Positions 53,884 to 62,308 of a stretch of DNA of 64,000 nt are shown piece by piece. The position numbers and the translations under genes were made by a program. A model generated the notes under the pieces. It had not been told where the DNA came from and did not search any database. It saw only the letters and a program-made list of their open reading frames with translations. Source of the DNA: Celerinatantimonas diazotrophica (GTDB lineage: Bacteria > Pseudomonadota > Gammaproteobacteria > Enterobacterales > Celerinatantimonadaceae); contig NZ_SMGD01000011.1 in NCBI RefSeq assembly GCF_004339545.1, forward strand, positions 62,001 through 126,000. Reading direction: 5' to 3'. Position 1 is the stretch's first letter; the number at the start of each line of letters is the position of its first letter.

Positions 53884-55407
53884 ATGACGTTTCACTGGGA
53901 CTATCTGTTCAGCCTATTTGAGTACCACGATTTTTGGTGGGCCAGTTGGACAGTTGTAAAACTTAGCGTTGCAAGTTGGTTGCTAAGTATTGTGTTTGGC
54001 TTTGTACTGGCATTGGCGAAACAGTCTCGTTTTGTTATTTTAAATGTTCCAGCCAAAATCTATATCTGGTTCTTTCGCAGTCTGCCTTTATTAGTACTGC
54101 TAATTTTCGTTTACAACATTCCACAAATGTTGCCATTTAGCAGTTCAGTTCTTTCCAATCCATTTTGGTCAGGACTCATCTCAATGGTATTGTGTGAAAG
54201 CGCCTATGTTGCAGAAATTCACCGCGGAGGGCTGTTGTCCATCCCTAAAGGACAAAAAGAAGCGGCCCAAGCATTAGGGATCCGCTTTGTCGGTATTCAA
54301 TGGTTAGTCGTTATTCCACAAGCCATCCGGGTTGCTCTTCCGGCCCTGACCAACGAATATATCTCAATTGTAAAGCTCACCTCGCTGGTATCGGTGATTT
54401 CACTCACTGAAATTTTGCTGGTTGGTCAGCAACTTTATACTCAAAACTTTTTAGTCATGGAAACCATGACTGCCGTCGCCATTTATTATGTCATGATCGT
54501 GACGGTATTTGACTTTTTACTCAAACGCTTAGAAGTCTATCTAGATGTCACACAAAGTAAAAAATCTCATCAGTTACCCAACGAGCTTATCGACAAAGTC
54601 AAAAGTGCCCCACCAGTACAGCTGACACCGACCACCGAATTTGACGGCCCAGCTCTTGAGGCGACCAAACTACATAAAGCCTATAACAACATTGAAGTAT
54701 TGGGCTCAGTGAACTTGACGGTTAACTCTGGCGAAGTGGTCTCAGTTATAGGGCCTTCTGGATCAGGTAAAACAACTTTGATCCGCTTACTCAATGGGTT
54801 AGAGCAGTTGGATAATGGTGAAATTCATCTCAATGGCAACCCCTTTTTACAGCGTCTGCACTACGGCCCTGATAAATCTCGTTTTATCGAACATCCAGAA
54901 CATCGCAACAATATTGGTATGGTCTTTCAGAGCTTTAACTTATTCCCGCATCTAAATGTGTTACACAACCTAATGTTAGCGCCAAATTATCATCACATGG
55001 GCGATAAAGAAACGCTAAAACTACAGGCTTATCAGTTATTAGATAAAGTTGGCATGTTAGAACATGCTTGGAAACATCCGCATCAGTTATCCGGTGGGCA
55101 ACAGCAACGAGTGGCAATCGCTCGAGCCTTAATGATGCGCCCACAAATTATGTTATTCGATGAACCCACCTCGGCCTTAGACCCTGAAAAAGTCAACGAG
55201 GTACTGCAGGTCATTGAAGATTTATCAAAAGAAGGGATCACCATGGTAATTGTCACCCATGAGATGAATTTCGCCTTCAAAGTCTCCGATCGAATCATCT
55301 TTATGGAACAGGGAAGAGTGATCTGTGACGATACACCGCAAGTACTTCGCAACGGCGATAGCACCCGAGTTACAACGTTTCTAAAAGATGTCAACTTGGC
55401 TTCATAA
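53884..55407 (+). CDS. Fused amino-acid ABC transporter permease/ATP-binding protein
   Basis: The 507-residue protein joins two usual subunits. Residues 1-235 are a HisM/GlnP-type permease ([17 protein letters not shown] loop [22 protein letters not shown]), then a linker, then an ATPase with GPSGSGKTT (about 288), [25 protein letters not shown] and [11 protein letters not shown]. As a homodimer it would provide both halves of the importer. ATG at 53884 begins MTFHWDYLF; 22 further upstream codons are open but unneeded. The binding protein is encoded two genes on. Confidence 0.92.
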   Translation: MTFHWDYLFSLFEYHDFWWASWTVVKLSVASWLLSIVFGFVLALAKQSRFVILNVPAKIYIWFFRSLPLLVLLIFVYNIPQMLPFSSSVLSNPFWSGLISMVLCESAYVAEIHRGGLLSIPKGQKEAAQALGIRFVGIQWLVVIPQAIRVALPALTNEYISIVKLTSLVSVISLTEILLVGQQLYTQNFLVMETMTAVAIYYVMIVTVFDFLLKRLEVYLDVTQSKKSHQLPNELIDKVKSAPPVQLTPTTEFDGPALEATKLHKAYNNIEVLGSVNLTVNSGEVVSVIGPSGSGKTTLIRLLNGLEQLDNGEIHLNGNPFLQRLHYGPDKSRFIEHPEHRNNIGMVFQSFNLFPHLNVLHNLMLAPNYHHMGDKETLKLQAYQLLDKVGMLEHAWKHPHQLSGGQQQRVAIARALMMRPQIMLFDEPTSALDPEKVNEVLQVIEDLSKEGITMVIVTHEMNFAFKVSDRIIFMEQGRVICDDTPQVLRNGDSTRVTTFLKDVNLAS

Positions 55408-55428
55408 GTGATTTTTCAGGAGTAACTC

Positions 55429-55899
55429 ATGATTGAGCAATGGCAGATCGATCAATACCAAAAACGAGGTTATTTGATTGTTGAAGATATCCTCTCCAGC
55501 GACCAGATTAGCGCACTGCAAAAGGATTTTGACAGTTGGGTTGAACAAGAAAACTGCCAGCAGTCAGTCTCGTGTTTTGAACCAGCGGGTTCCGTTTGCT
55601 TCATGCACACTCGCTTGCTGCATGCCTCAAAGCCAAACCATACCGGTGCACCTCGAACACTCTTTATTAGCGTTTATGCCACCGAAGACGCCCTACCGCT
55701 GGCAGATAATCGGCTGCCCAGCATTCACGCACAAACGTTGGGCTGTGGCGTCGAAAGCGGCGAAATTCGCTCAACTCCGAATAAATTACGACTGTCTCAA
55801 AAACCCAAAGGGGCGTCGTTCTTTGCGAAACAAACCAGGCTAGTGCCTGATCTATCAATCGATAAGAGGAATTATGATGATGTTTTCAGCCCGTACTAA
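55429..55899 (+). pseudogene. Phytanoyl-CoA dioxygenase (PhyH)-like gene with apparent internal deletion
   Basis: The frame is open for 156 residues. The N-terminus (QYQKRGYLIVEDILSSDQIS) is a normal PhyH start, and the C-terminal half (CFMHTRLLHASKPNHTG, APRTLFISVY) has the second iron-ligand histidine and the 2-oxoglutarate arginine. The central part that should carry the HxD iron motif is missing; residues jump after about 45. Family members are about 260-300 residues. Lacking two iron ligands, the product should be inactive. The join is in-frame, so it may still be translated. It overlaps the next gene by 26 bp. Confidence 0.7.
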
Positions 55900-56725
55900 A
55901 CGTTCTAAAGCCCGCCTCATTACGACGAGCCTGGTCGGCGTTGTTTTCTCATTTTCAAGTTTAAGTGCTCTAGCAGCATTTAAACAACCAGGGAAAATCA
56001 TCGCAGGGTCCGATATGACGTTTTATCCCTATGAATATATGAAAAACAACAAACCAGCTGGTTTTGATATTGAATATCTAGATGGTCTGGCAAAAATCAT
56101 GGGCCGTAAAGCAAGCAATATTGACACGCGCTGGGCGAACCTAATTCCAGGTTTACGCGGTGACCGTTTTGACTTGATCAACTCGTCAATGTACATCACA
56201 GCACCCCGTCTAAAAGTAATCGATATGATCCCCTACTCGAAAAGTGGCGAATCTATCCTCTCGATAAAAGGTGCTAGTTATCAACCTAAAACAATGCAAG
56301 ATTTTTGCGGTCACACTATTGGTTCTATGGCCGGAACAGCCTGGCTCAAACAAGTGCAAAATGTATCGAAAAGTTATTGCGTTAAAAAAGGTTTAAAACC
56401 CATTAAAGTCAGAATGTACCCAACTGACCCACAAGCAACCCAAGCCATGCTCGCTCACGCAGTTGACGCACAAATCACCGACTCGGCGGTTGCCGCAGGG
56501 GTTGTCCAGCGGATGGGATCACGCATCACCATTTCATCCGACAAATTGTTGGACCCTGTATTGCATGGCTTTGGTGTGAAGAAAGGTAACGAGCAAGTGC
56601 GTAAAGCATTAATAGCGGCAATTAAAAAGTACCGTAAGAGCTCTGAATATAAAGCACTGCTAAAAAAATATAACATGCCAGCTCTGACCGAAGCAGATAT
56701 CAAAGCACTGATGCCAAAAAGCTAA
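55874..56725 (+). CDS. Amino-acid ABC transporter substrate-binding protein (SBP family 3)
   Basis: The 283-residue periplasmic protein has a signal peptide (basic start, hydrophobic core, ending ALA). The mature start GKIIAGSDMTFYPYEYMKNN and FDIEYLDGLAKIMGRK fit family 3. Two cysteines (DFCGHTI and SYCVKKG) likely form a disulfide. It should feed the fused permease-ATPase. Three tandem ATG codons (55874-55882) make the exact start ambiguous; AGAGGA is just upstream. Confidence 0.9.
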   Translation: MMMFSARTKRSKARLITTSLVGVVFSFSSLSALAAFKQPGKIIAGSDMTFYPYEYMKNNKPAGFDIEYLDGLAKIMGRKASNIDTRWANLIPGLRGDRFDLINSSMYITAPRLKVIDMIPYSKSGESILSIKGASYQPKTMQDFCGHTIGSMAGTAWLKQVQNVSKSYCVKKGLKPIKVRMYPTDPQATQAMLAHAVDAQITDSAVAAGVVQRMGSRITISSDKLLDPVLHGFGVKKGNEQVRKALIAAIKKYRKSSEYKALLKKYNMPALTEADIKALMPKS

Positions 56726-56737
56726 ATCCTCAACCCA

Positions 56738-56760
56738 ACCCGGGAACATTATTCCCGGGT
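56738..56760 (+). terminator. Hairpin after the binding-protein gene
   Basis: ACCCGGGAA (56738-56746) and TTCCCGGGT (56752-56760) form a perfect 9-bp GC-rich stem with a 5-nt loop. No T-run follows, so it more likely protects the upstream mRNA while allowing read-through into the broken aldolase gene. Confidence 0.6.
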
Positions 56761-56782
56761 ATTGGTGACAAAGGAGTAGAAA

Positions 56783-56960
56783 ATGTCACTTTCAACTGAA
56801 GAATAAATTCGCATCGATCTGACAGCAACGTTTCGTATCGTGACTCACTTGAAGCTGCGGTAAACTATTGACCAGACTCTGAGCGATCATATGATGGGAA
56901 TTCATATGAACCAGATAAATAAAAAAATTAGCCAAGCCACCACTTTATAACCCCCGTCAT
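56783..56960 (+). pseudogene. Remnant of a class II aldolase/adducin-family gene
   Basis: ATG at 56783 follows AAAGGAG, a strong ribosome site. The frame reads MSLSTEE, then TAA at 56804, then IRIDLTATFRIVTHLKL, matching the family N-terminus (usually E-Q-x-R-I-D-L); the stop is explained by CAA to TAA. Further on, a second stop and frame changes appear, and recognisable sequence ends before 56960. Only the first quarter of a roughly 250-residue protein remains. It was probably the last gene of the cluster. Confidence 0.6.
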
Positions 56961-57170
56961 AACAGGGCTTTTAGCCTTTCTTTCCTAATTTAGCTCAAAT
57001 TAATCGGGGGTGATAACAACTTTACCAGCAAGTTCCATCAAGATTCAGAGTAAAACTCCCGGCCATTTGGCTCCCTCTATATTTTAGGGGAACCGCATGA
57101 ATAATGGCTTTATAAGGGGGCTGATCTGTTTATTTTCGTATCTTCTCGCATTCATGAGTAACAGGCTAAC

Positions 57171-57851
57171 CTACTGTGCCTGCACCTTGCGATACGTCAT
57201 CTGCTCGGCGTTGGAAATCAGTAAATCGCCTTCAATAGTAAACGTCAGCTTCTCAAATGGTTGCTTGGCCGCCCACTTGGGATCTTGCACCCAAAAAGCC
57301 GCTGTGTTTTTAGCAGCTTGAATGGCTGGCACATCAAACCAGTGATAGCCCGCAGAATCGTTTACCCAACGTAAGCCAACGCGAGCCAATTGCCCCCCTT
57401 TAGGCTTGAATACCCGCGCAATACCATTATGCTCCGTTGTCGCTTTATAGCGCTTGTGCGATGCGGTTTCCACCACCACAGCAATATCTGGCACACCGCC
57501 TACCTTTTTAACCATAACGGCCACTTGCCAAAAGTTACTCGGGATCTGTCGCACCCGTTTCATATCGTTCTCAGAAAACGGCGTGAACTTAGGCGATCCA
57601 GACAATGGGGGTGGCTCAGGGGTTTTCAACTGCAACACATCATGATCAACAGACCAAGTCCCGTGAGCCTTGAGATCAGCACTGCCCACAATCATACCCC
57701 ATTTAAAGGAATGATCTGGTTTAAGCACCAATACAGACACCGTTTCCATTTGGTTAATGAGCTGATAGCGGCCCACAAGGGGATCCGATTTAGCAACAAC
57801 TGAGCCAGCAAAGCTCAGCAGCAATAACGCCATAAGTAATTTTTTGAACAT
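57171..57851 (-). CDS. Secreted hypothetical protein (226 residues)
   Basis: Signal peptide about residues 1-20 (ending VVAK). The mature protein starts DPLVGRYQLINQMETVSVLV and looks like a beta-rich lipocalin- or copper-resistance-like barrel: LKPDHSFKWGMIVGSADLKA, then GTWSVDHDVLQLKTP. Such GxW repeats occur in periplasmic families of unknown function. No cysteine lipobox. Monocistronic. Confidence 0.7.
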   Translation of the reverse strand: MFKKLLMALLLLSFAGSVVAKSDPLVGRYQLINQMETVSVLVLKPDHSFKWGMIVGSADLKAHGTWSVDHDVLQLKTPEPPPLSGSPKFTPFSENDMKRVRQIPSNFWQVAVMVKKVGGVPDIAVVVETASHKRYKATTEHNGIARVFKPKGGQLARVGLRWVNDSAGYHWFDVPAIQAAKNTAAFWVQDPKWAAKQPFEKLTFTIEGDLLISNAEQMTYRKVQAQ

Positions 57852-58132
57852 AATGAAGACTTCTCACAAACCTGAAACTGCACTGGCATCAACCCGTGCA
57901 GCAAACTAACACTAATAGGAAATAACGCTGTAGCTATTGTGAATAGTCCTAGGCATCAAAATTCAAGCCGGACGCCGAACCAATAATCGCAATCGCAAAG
58001 CGATACTTATTATTAATATAATCAATTAGGAGAGGTAAGTTAGCAGCTTGTCGCAATGAAGGCAAGTTGAAGGCATCCGCTCTAGTACTCGCTTCATATC
58101 AGCAATTGGTCATATTGTTTGATGCAGCAGGG

Positions 58133-58282
58133 TTAAATCTTTTGCTCTTCCAGTTGGTTGTCGACTTCGTCGTAGTCAATTACCTGTGCTGAGAAATATC
58201 CGCGTATTGTGTATGCCCGCTTAACATTACGCCTGCTAAAATAGTGATTAATTATATGGAATAGGTGAGAAGCAATGAACAC
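58133..58282 (-). other. 49-codon open frame, possible C-terminal gene remnant
   Basis: A minus frame beginning GTG reads VFIASHLFHIINHYFSRRNV, continues through RAYTIRGYFSAQVIDYDEVD and stops at 58133-58135. The composition looks protein-like, especially the last 30 residues, but there is no ribosome site and the 5' side runs into a hairpin. I cannot name it. Confidence 0.3.
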
Positions 58283-58328
58283 TGAGCAAAAAGTTGGCCA
58301 GCGGGCAAGATCTTGCTCAGTTATTTTT
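58281..58328 (+). terminator. Orphan rho-independent terminator
   Basis: ACTGAGCAA (58281-58289) and TTGCTCAGT (58313-58321) form a perfect 9-bp stem followed by ATTTTTTAA. Only the plus strand has the T-run, yet no plus gene ends here. An 18-codon frame with AGGTG upstream starts at 58275 and overlaps it. Confidence 0.6.
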
Positions 58329-58367
58329 TAACCAGAGAGTTCTCTATTGGATGGTTAGAGTTCTTTT

Positions 58368-59753
58368 TTACGACATAATTCGAGCGCGAAAAGATTTACC
58401 TTTTAGTTTGCCGCGATTCAGTTTAGCCAAGGCTAATTTAATATGCGAACGTTTTACCGCAACATATGACCAGATGTCGTGAATTTGAATTTTCCCCACA
58501 TGCTGACCCGACAGCTCATTGTCCGCAGTAAGCGCACCTAGAATATCGCCGGGACGAAGCTTGTTCTTTTTCCCGCCATCAATTCGAATGCAGCTCATTT
58601 CAGCCTCAACAACATGAGTCCCTAATCCAGTGCCTTTGGCAATTTCAACCACGGCTTGTGGACCAATTTTATCTTGTAATAGCGCAAAGCCGTAATCATC
58701 GTTTGTGCCAATCAGGGTTATCGCACTACCTTGCTCCCCGGCTCGCCCGGTGCGACCAATCCGGTGAATATAAGTGTCACTATCATGAGGCAATTGATAA
58801 TTAACGACTAAATCTAGTGCATCGATATCCAAGCCACGTGCCGCCACATCAGTGGCAACCAGCACTGTGACACATTTAAGCGCGAATAACGCCAATGCCT
58901 GGTCACGCTCTCTTTGGTCTAAATCACCATGTAGAGCTTTAACATCAAATCCAGCATGTTTAAGATAATCTGCAACTTCTTGTGTTTCTCGTTTGGTATT
59001 ACAAAACACCACAGCACTCTTCGGCTGCTTTGCAAGTAATATTCGTTGAGTTGCATGTTGACGGTTCCCCGTGTCAGTCACCGCAACAAATTGTTGGGTT
59101 ATATTCGCCTTATCATCGCTCTGCTCAACCTTAATCGAAACCGGGTCGACCATCTGCTTTTTAGCGATTACAGCAATACTCTCTGGAAACGTTGCGCTAA
59201 ATAATAAACGCTGACATTTCGCTGGCATAAACCCAGTAATGGTCTCCAGTGCTTCACTAAATCCCATCTCTAACATTCGATCAGCTTCGTCTAAAACAAA
59301 TTGCTGAATATATTCAAGATGTAACCGCCCCTTATTGAGATGATCTAAAACACGTCCAGGCGTTCCAACAATAATATGGGCACCATGTTCAAGCGAACCA
59401 ATCTGCGGTCCTATCGCAACACCACCACATAAAGTGAGGATCTTGATATTATGGATCCCTCGGGCAAACCGCCGCAGTTCACTGGCTACTTGGTCAGCAA
59501 GTTCCCGAGTTGGGCACAAGACTAGAGACTGAACGCGAAATAGTTTGACATCTAACTGGTTGAGGATGCCTAAACCAAACGCAGCTGTTTTTCCTGAGCC
59601 TGTTTTGGCCTGAGCCAGTAGATCTTTTCCCGCTAAAACTTCCGGTAAAGCTTGCGCTTGAATCGGTGTCATCTTTGTAAAACCTAACTCAGCGAGTGTA
59701 TTTAACAAAGACGGATTAAGTGCCAACTGGCTAAATTCTGTATTGGATTGCAA
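58368..59753 (-). CDS. dbpA: ATP-dependent RNA helicase DbpA
   Basis: The 461-residue DEAD-box helicase has the Q motif TPIQAQALP, Walker A AKTGSGKTA, DEADRMLEMGF, SATFP, and HRIGRTGRAG. The C-terminal RNA-binding domain (CIRIDGGKKNKLRPGDILGA, then GKIQIHDIWSYVAV) is specific to DbpA, which recognises hairpin 92 of 23S rRNA during large-subunit assembly. Length matches E. coli DbpA (457). Confidence 0.96.
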   Translation of the reverse strand: MQSNTEFSQLALNPSLLNTLAELGFTKMTPIQAQALPEVLAGKDLLAQAKTGSGKTAAFGLGILNQLDVKLFRVQSLVLCPTRELADQVASELRRFARGIHNIKILTLCGGVAIGPQIGSLEHGAHIIVGTPGRVLDHLNKGRLHLEYIQQFVLDEADRMLEMGFSEALETITGFMPAKCQRLLFSATFPESIAVIAKKQMVDPVSIKVEQSDDKANITQQFVAVTDTGNRQHATQRILLAKQPKSAVVFCNTKRETQEVADYLKHAGFDVKALHGDLDQRERDQALALFALKCVTVLVATDVAARGLDIDALDLVVNYQLPHDSDTYIHRIGRTGRAGEQGSAITLIGTNDDYGFALLQDKIGPQAVVEIAKGTGLGTHVVEAEMSCIRIDGGKKNKLRPGDILGALTADNELSGQHVGKIQIHDIWSYVAVKRSHIKLALAKLNRGKLKGKSFRARIMS

Positions 59754-60185
59754 AGTGATTCCTGTGGTCGGGCAAACGGTTCAACTAAAGAGTGGGCAAT
59801 TGTAGCAGCTCTGGTCAGTGGTGTACCGATAACTTACTTATATCGCACCTTGGCTCATGCGATCCATCTGGTTAGTCAATGACTACTCTGCTTTAGCTCA
59901 GCAGATATCACTCTGACCTTTATGTATTTTATAGATAAATACTTTGTAGTTAGCTCTGCGTGAATTAAATCTTGCGTGGGTCACGGCATTGCTCTGTATA
60001 TGCAATGGAGTCAACACTCCTCTGAGCTTAGCCTGTCAGAACACTCGTTAAACGTTAATCATCTGCTTAGATTAAAAAGTAATTCGTGAACTAACGTTCA
60101 GATTTGCTTTGTTGTGGCTTCTATACTCATCAAGCTCCTATTGTTTACAGAACAAACAACTCAACATCAACAGTAGGTAAAAGCG
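59754..60185. other. Intergenic region between dbpA and the CHAD gene
   Basis: About 430 bp between divergent genes. A 6-bp stem (CATTGC / GCAATG near 59990-60006) and a TATACT box near 60121 are visible but not decisive. No gene or repeat was seen. Confidence 0.35.
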
Positions 60186-60980
60186 ATGGTGCATCAAAGT
60201 TTCAATTCGTATATTTTGTCATTACTCGAGGTTATCGCAGCAAACTATCAACAGTTGCTTAGGGAACCGAACGATGGTGAAAACATTCATCAGTTACGAG
60301 TATTGATTCGCCGCATCAGACCCGGTTTACAGCTCCTCATCAAAGAACAACATAGCCCCAAAAAACGCCAACAATTGTGCCAATCGCGCGATGTTTTAAT
60401 CGCTCTTTTTAAAACCCTCTCACAAATCCGAGACCTACAAGTACAAGCAGAACTATTTCGCTCGCTGCAAACCCAATCAAATGAATATCCTGCTGACCTT
60501 AATGATTATACCAAGCGACTTGAAATGGACATTAAGCATCATCAACATCAATTCATCCCGATAGTTCAATCGCTTAATATCCCCGATGCAATACCCCAAA
60601 TAAAAACCTGTTGTAAGAAAAATAACCAACAGAAAAAAATCCGAGCACACGCTAACGTTCAGCGTAAAAAGACTCGTGATCGATTTAAACAGTCTTTGAA
60701 CAAACTAGCCGAGCAACCTGAAACATTTCATAAAGTTCGAATTAAACTTAAAAACTACCGCTATATGCTTGAGCTTTATGAACAAATAGCAAAAAAGGGC
60801 AAGGCTAAACGAATCCAACAATTAAAAAAAATGCAGGAGCAACTAGGGAATGCCCACGACTTTTATAATGCCGTACGGCTGATGCAGCACTACCAATTGG
60901 AGGAAAGCACTATCAATCAGGCTCGCGTCCGATACTTACAAGCACGTAACCACGCCATTGAGCAGCTTTTAGCAAAATAA
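60186..60980 (+). CDS. CHAD domain-containing protein
   Basis: The 264-residue, very basic helical protein has the CHAD histidine-arginine pattern: NIHQLRVLIRRIRPGLQLL (about 35-53), FHKVRIKLKNYRYMLEL in the second repeat, and LGNAHDFYNAVRL at the end. CHAD proteins bind polyphosphate and often associate with polyphosphate granules. No CYTH/triphosphatase domain is fused. The 5' region has AGGTAAAAGCG before ATG. Confidence 0.88.
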   Translation: MVHQSFNSYILSLLEVIAANYQQLLREPNDGENIHQLRVLIRRIRPGLQLLIKEQHSPKKRQQLCQSRDVLIALFKTLSQIRDLQVQAELFRSLQTQSNEYPADLNDYTKRLEMDIKHHQHQFIPIVQSLNIPDAIPQIKTCCKKNNQQKKIRAHANVQRKKTRDRFKQSLNKLAEQPETFHKVRIKLKNYRYMLELYEQIAKKGKAKRIQQLKKMQEQLGNAHDFYNAVRLMQHYQLEESTINQARVRYLQARNHAIEQLLAK

Positions 60981-61123
60981 AAACCAGCCCCATACTCTGC
61001 TCAGGTTTTCTCAACAGATACGCTAGCGGACTTATAGATCCGAGAAATAGTTATCCTTCTAAAATCGCTGCAATCTCTTTCATCAACTGCTGATATTCAC
61101 TGTCATTAGAGTTTAAGTATTGT

Positions 61124-62308
61124 TTAACGCCGGATTGTATCTAAGGGGCAACCAATAGCACAGCAGCAACGCGCTACAATTAACGCGCGAGTCGTCAATG
61201 TGGTTAAGTCACAAAACTCACGTTCAGTATGAGTATATCCCCCTACTGGCCCAGTGGCACATAACGTTGGAATATTCATCGCACTAGTCCAGCCCGCATC
61301 CGAACAACCACCGGTAAACTCCCCATCAATTTCAAAGCCTATTGCTTTAGCTTGTTGACGATAGACTTTGAGCAAATCTTGACTCATCTTTTGCTCGAAT
61401 GGCACAAAACCTACCTTTTTGTGCCACTGAATACTCGCGCCAGCAACCGACGCATCCGCGACACATTGGGTAATTTGTGCCTCTAGCCATGCTCCTTGGT
61501 CAACAGTTAAATAGCGCACATCTAAACTGGCAGTGGCTTTTTGTGCAACCGTATTCGGAGTGGTACCACCGGTCACCCCCCCAACGTTGGTTGTAATACC
61601 TCTCTCATAATCGGTTAACTGATGAATATTGGTAATCAGTTTGGCCAAGATCCCAATGGCACTAATGCCATCTTGATGGCTCACCCCGGCATGCGATGCA
61701 CGCCCGGTAATATCAAACTGATAAGTACTCCCTCCTTTTCGGGCATTCACTACATTGCCAGAAATTCGTCCCGGTTCGGCATTAAATACCGCCACCGCAC
61801 CTTTGGCTTGTTCAGCAATCACCTTACGGCCATTGGGAGAACCAATTTCTTCATCACTCGTGGCTAACAACATCACTTGAAATGGCAATGCCTGAGCGTA
61901 AGTTTGCTGATAATAGTGAAATGCTTTTAAAATAAAACAGTTCATCACCAAACCGGATTTCATATCTGCAACCCCTGGGCCAAATGCCTTATCCCCTTCT
62001 TGAGTAAATGGCCGTTTTTTGACCTCTCCGGTCACAAACACTGTGTCCATATGCCCGGATAATACAATCAAAGGCCCATCAACATTTCCCACCAATGCTT
62101 TCACCGCATAAGTGTCGTGCTCCTGTAACAGCTCAGCAGTAATGCCTTCTCGCGACAAATCTCGCTGCAAGTGCTGAGCTATTTGCAACCGCCCCGCTTG
62201 GTTATGGCTGTACGAGTCAATATTGACCAACTCTTGCAAAAGCGCAGTCATTGGCTCTTGCTGCTCCGTTAACCATTGCGAAACAAAACTTATAAGTTGT
62301 TCATTCAT
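61124..62308 (-). CDS. M20-family metallopeptidase (carboxypeptidase G2-like)
   Basis: The 394-residue di-zinc peptidase has VLSGHMDTVFV, GPGVADMKSGLV, TSDEEIGSPNGR (catalytic glutamate pair), the ASHAGVSHQDG dimerisation region, and GGCSDAGWTSA. It resembles glutamate carboxypeptidases that release C-terminal glutamate or similar residues. ATG at 62308 overlaps the stop of the upstream peptidase by 4 bp. The C-terminus (VARCCCAIGCPLDTIRR) is unusual; in another frame the sequence runs RVAAVLLVAP, so a late frameshift is possible. Confidence 0.88.
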   Translation of the reverse strand: MNEQLISFVSQWLTEQQEPMTALLQELVNIDSYSHNQAGRLQIAQHLQRDLSREGITAELLQEHDTYAVKALVGNVDGPLIVLSGHMDTVFVTGEVKKRPFTQEGDKAFGPGVADMKSGLVMNCFILKAFHYYQQTYAQALPFQVMLLATSDEEIGSPNGRKVIAEQAKGAVAVFNAEPGRISGNVVNARKGGSTYQFDITGRASHAGVSHQDGISAIGILAKLITNIHQLTDYERGITTNVGGVTGGTTPNTVAQKATASLDVRYLTVDQGAWLEAQITQCVADASVAGASIQWHKKVGFVPFEQKMSQDLLKVYRQQAKAIGFEIDGEFTGGCSDAGWTSAMNIPTLCATGPVGGYTHTEREFCDLTTLTTRALIVARCCCAIGCPLDTIRR

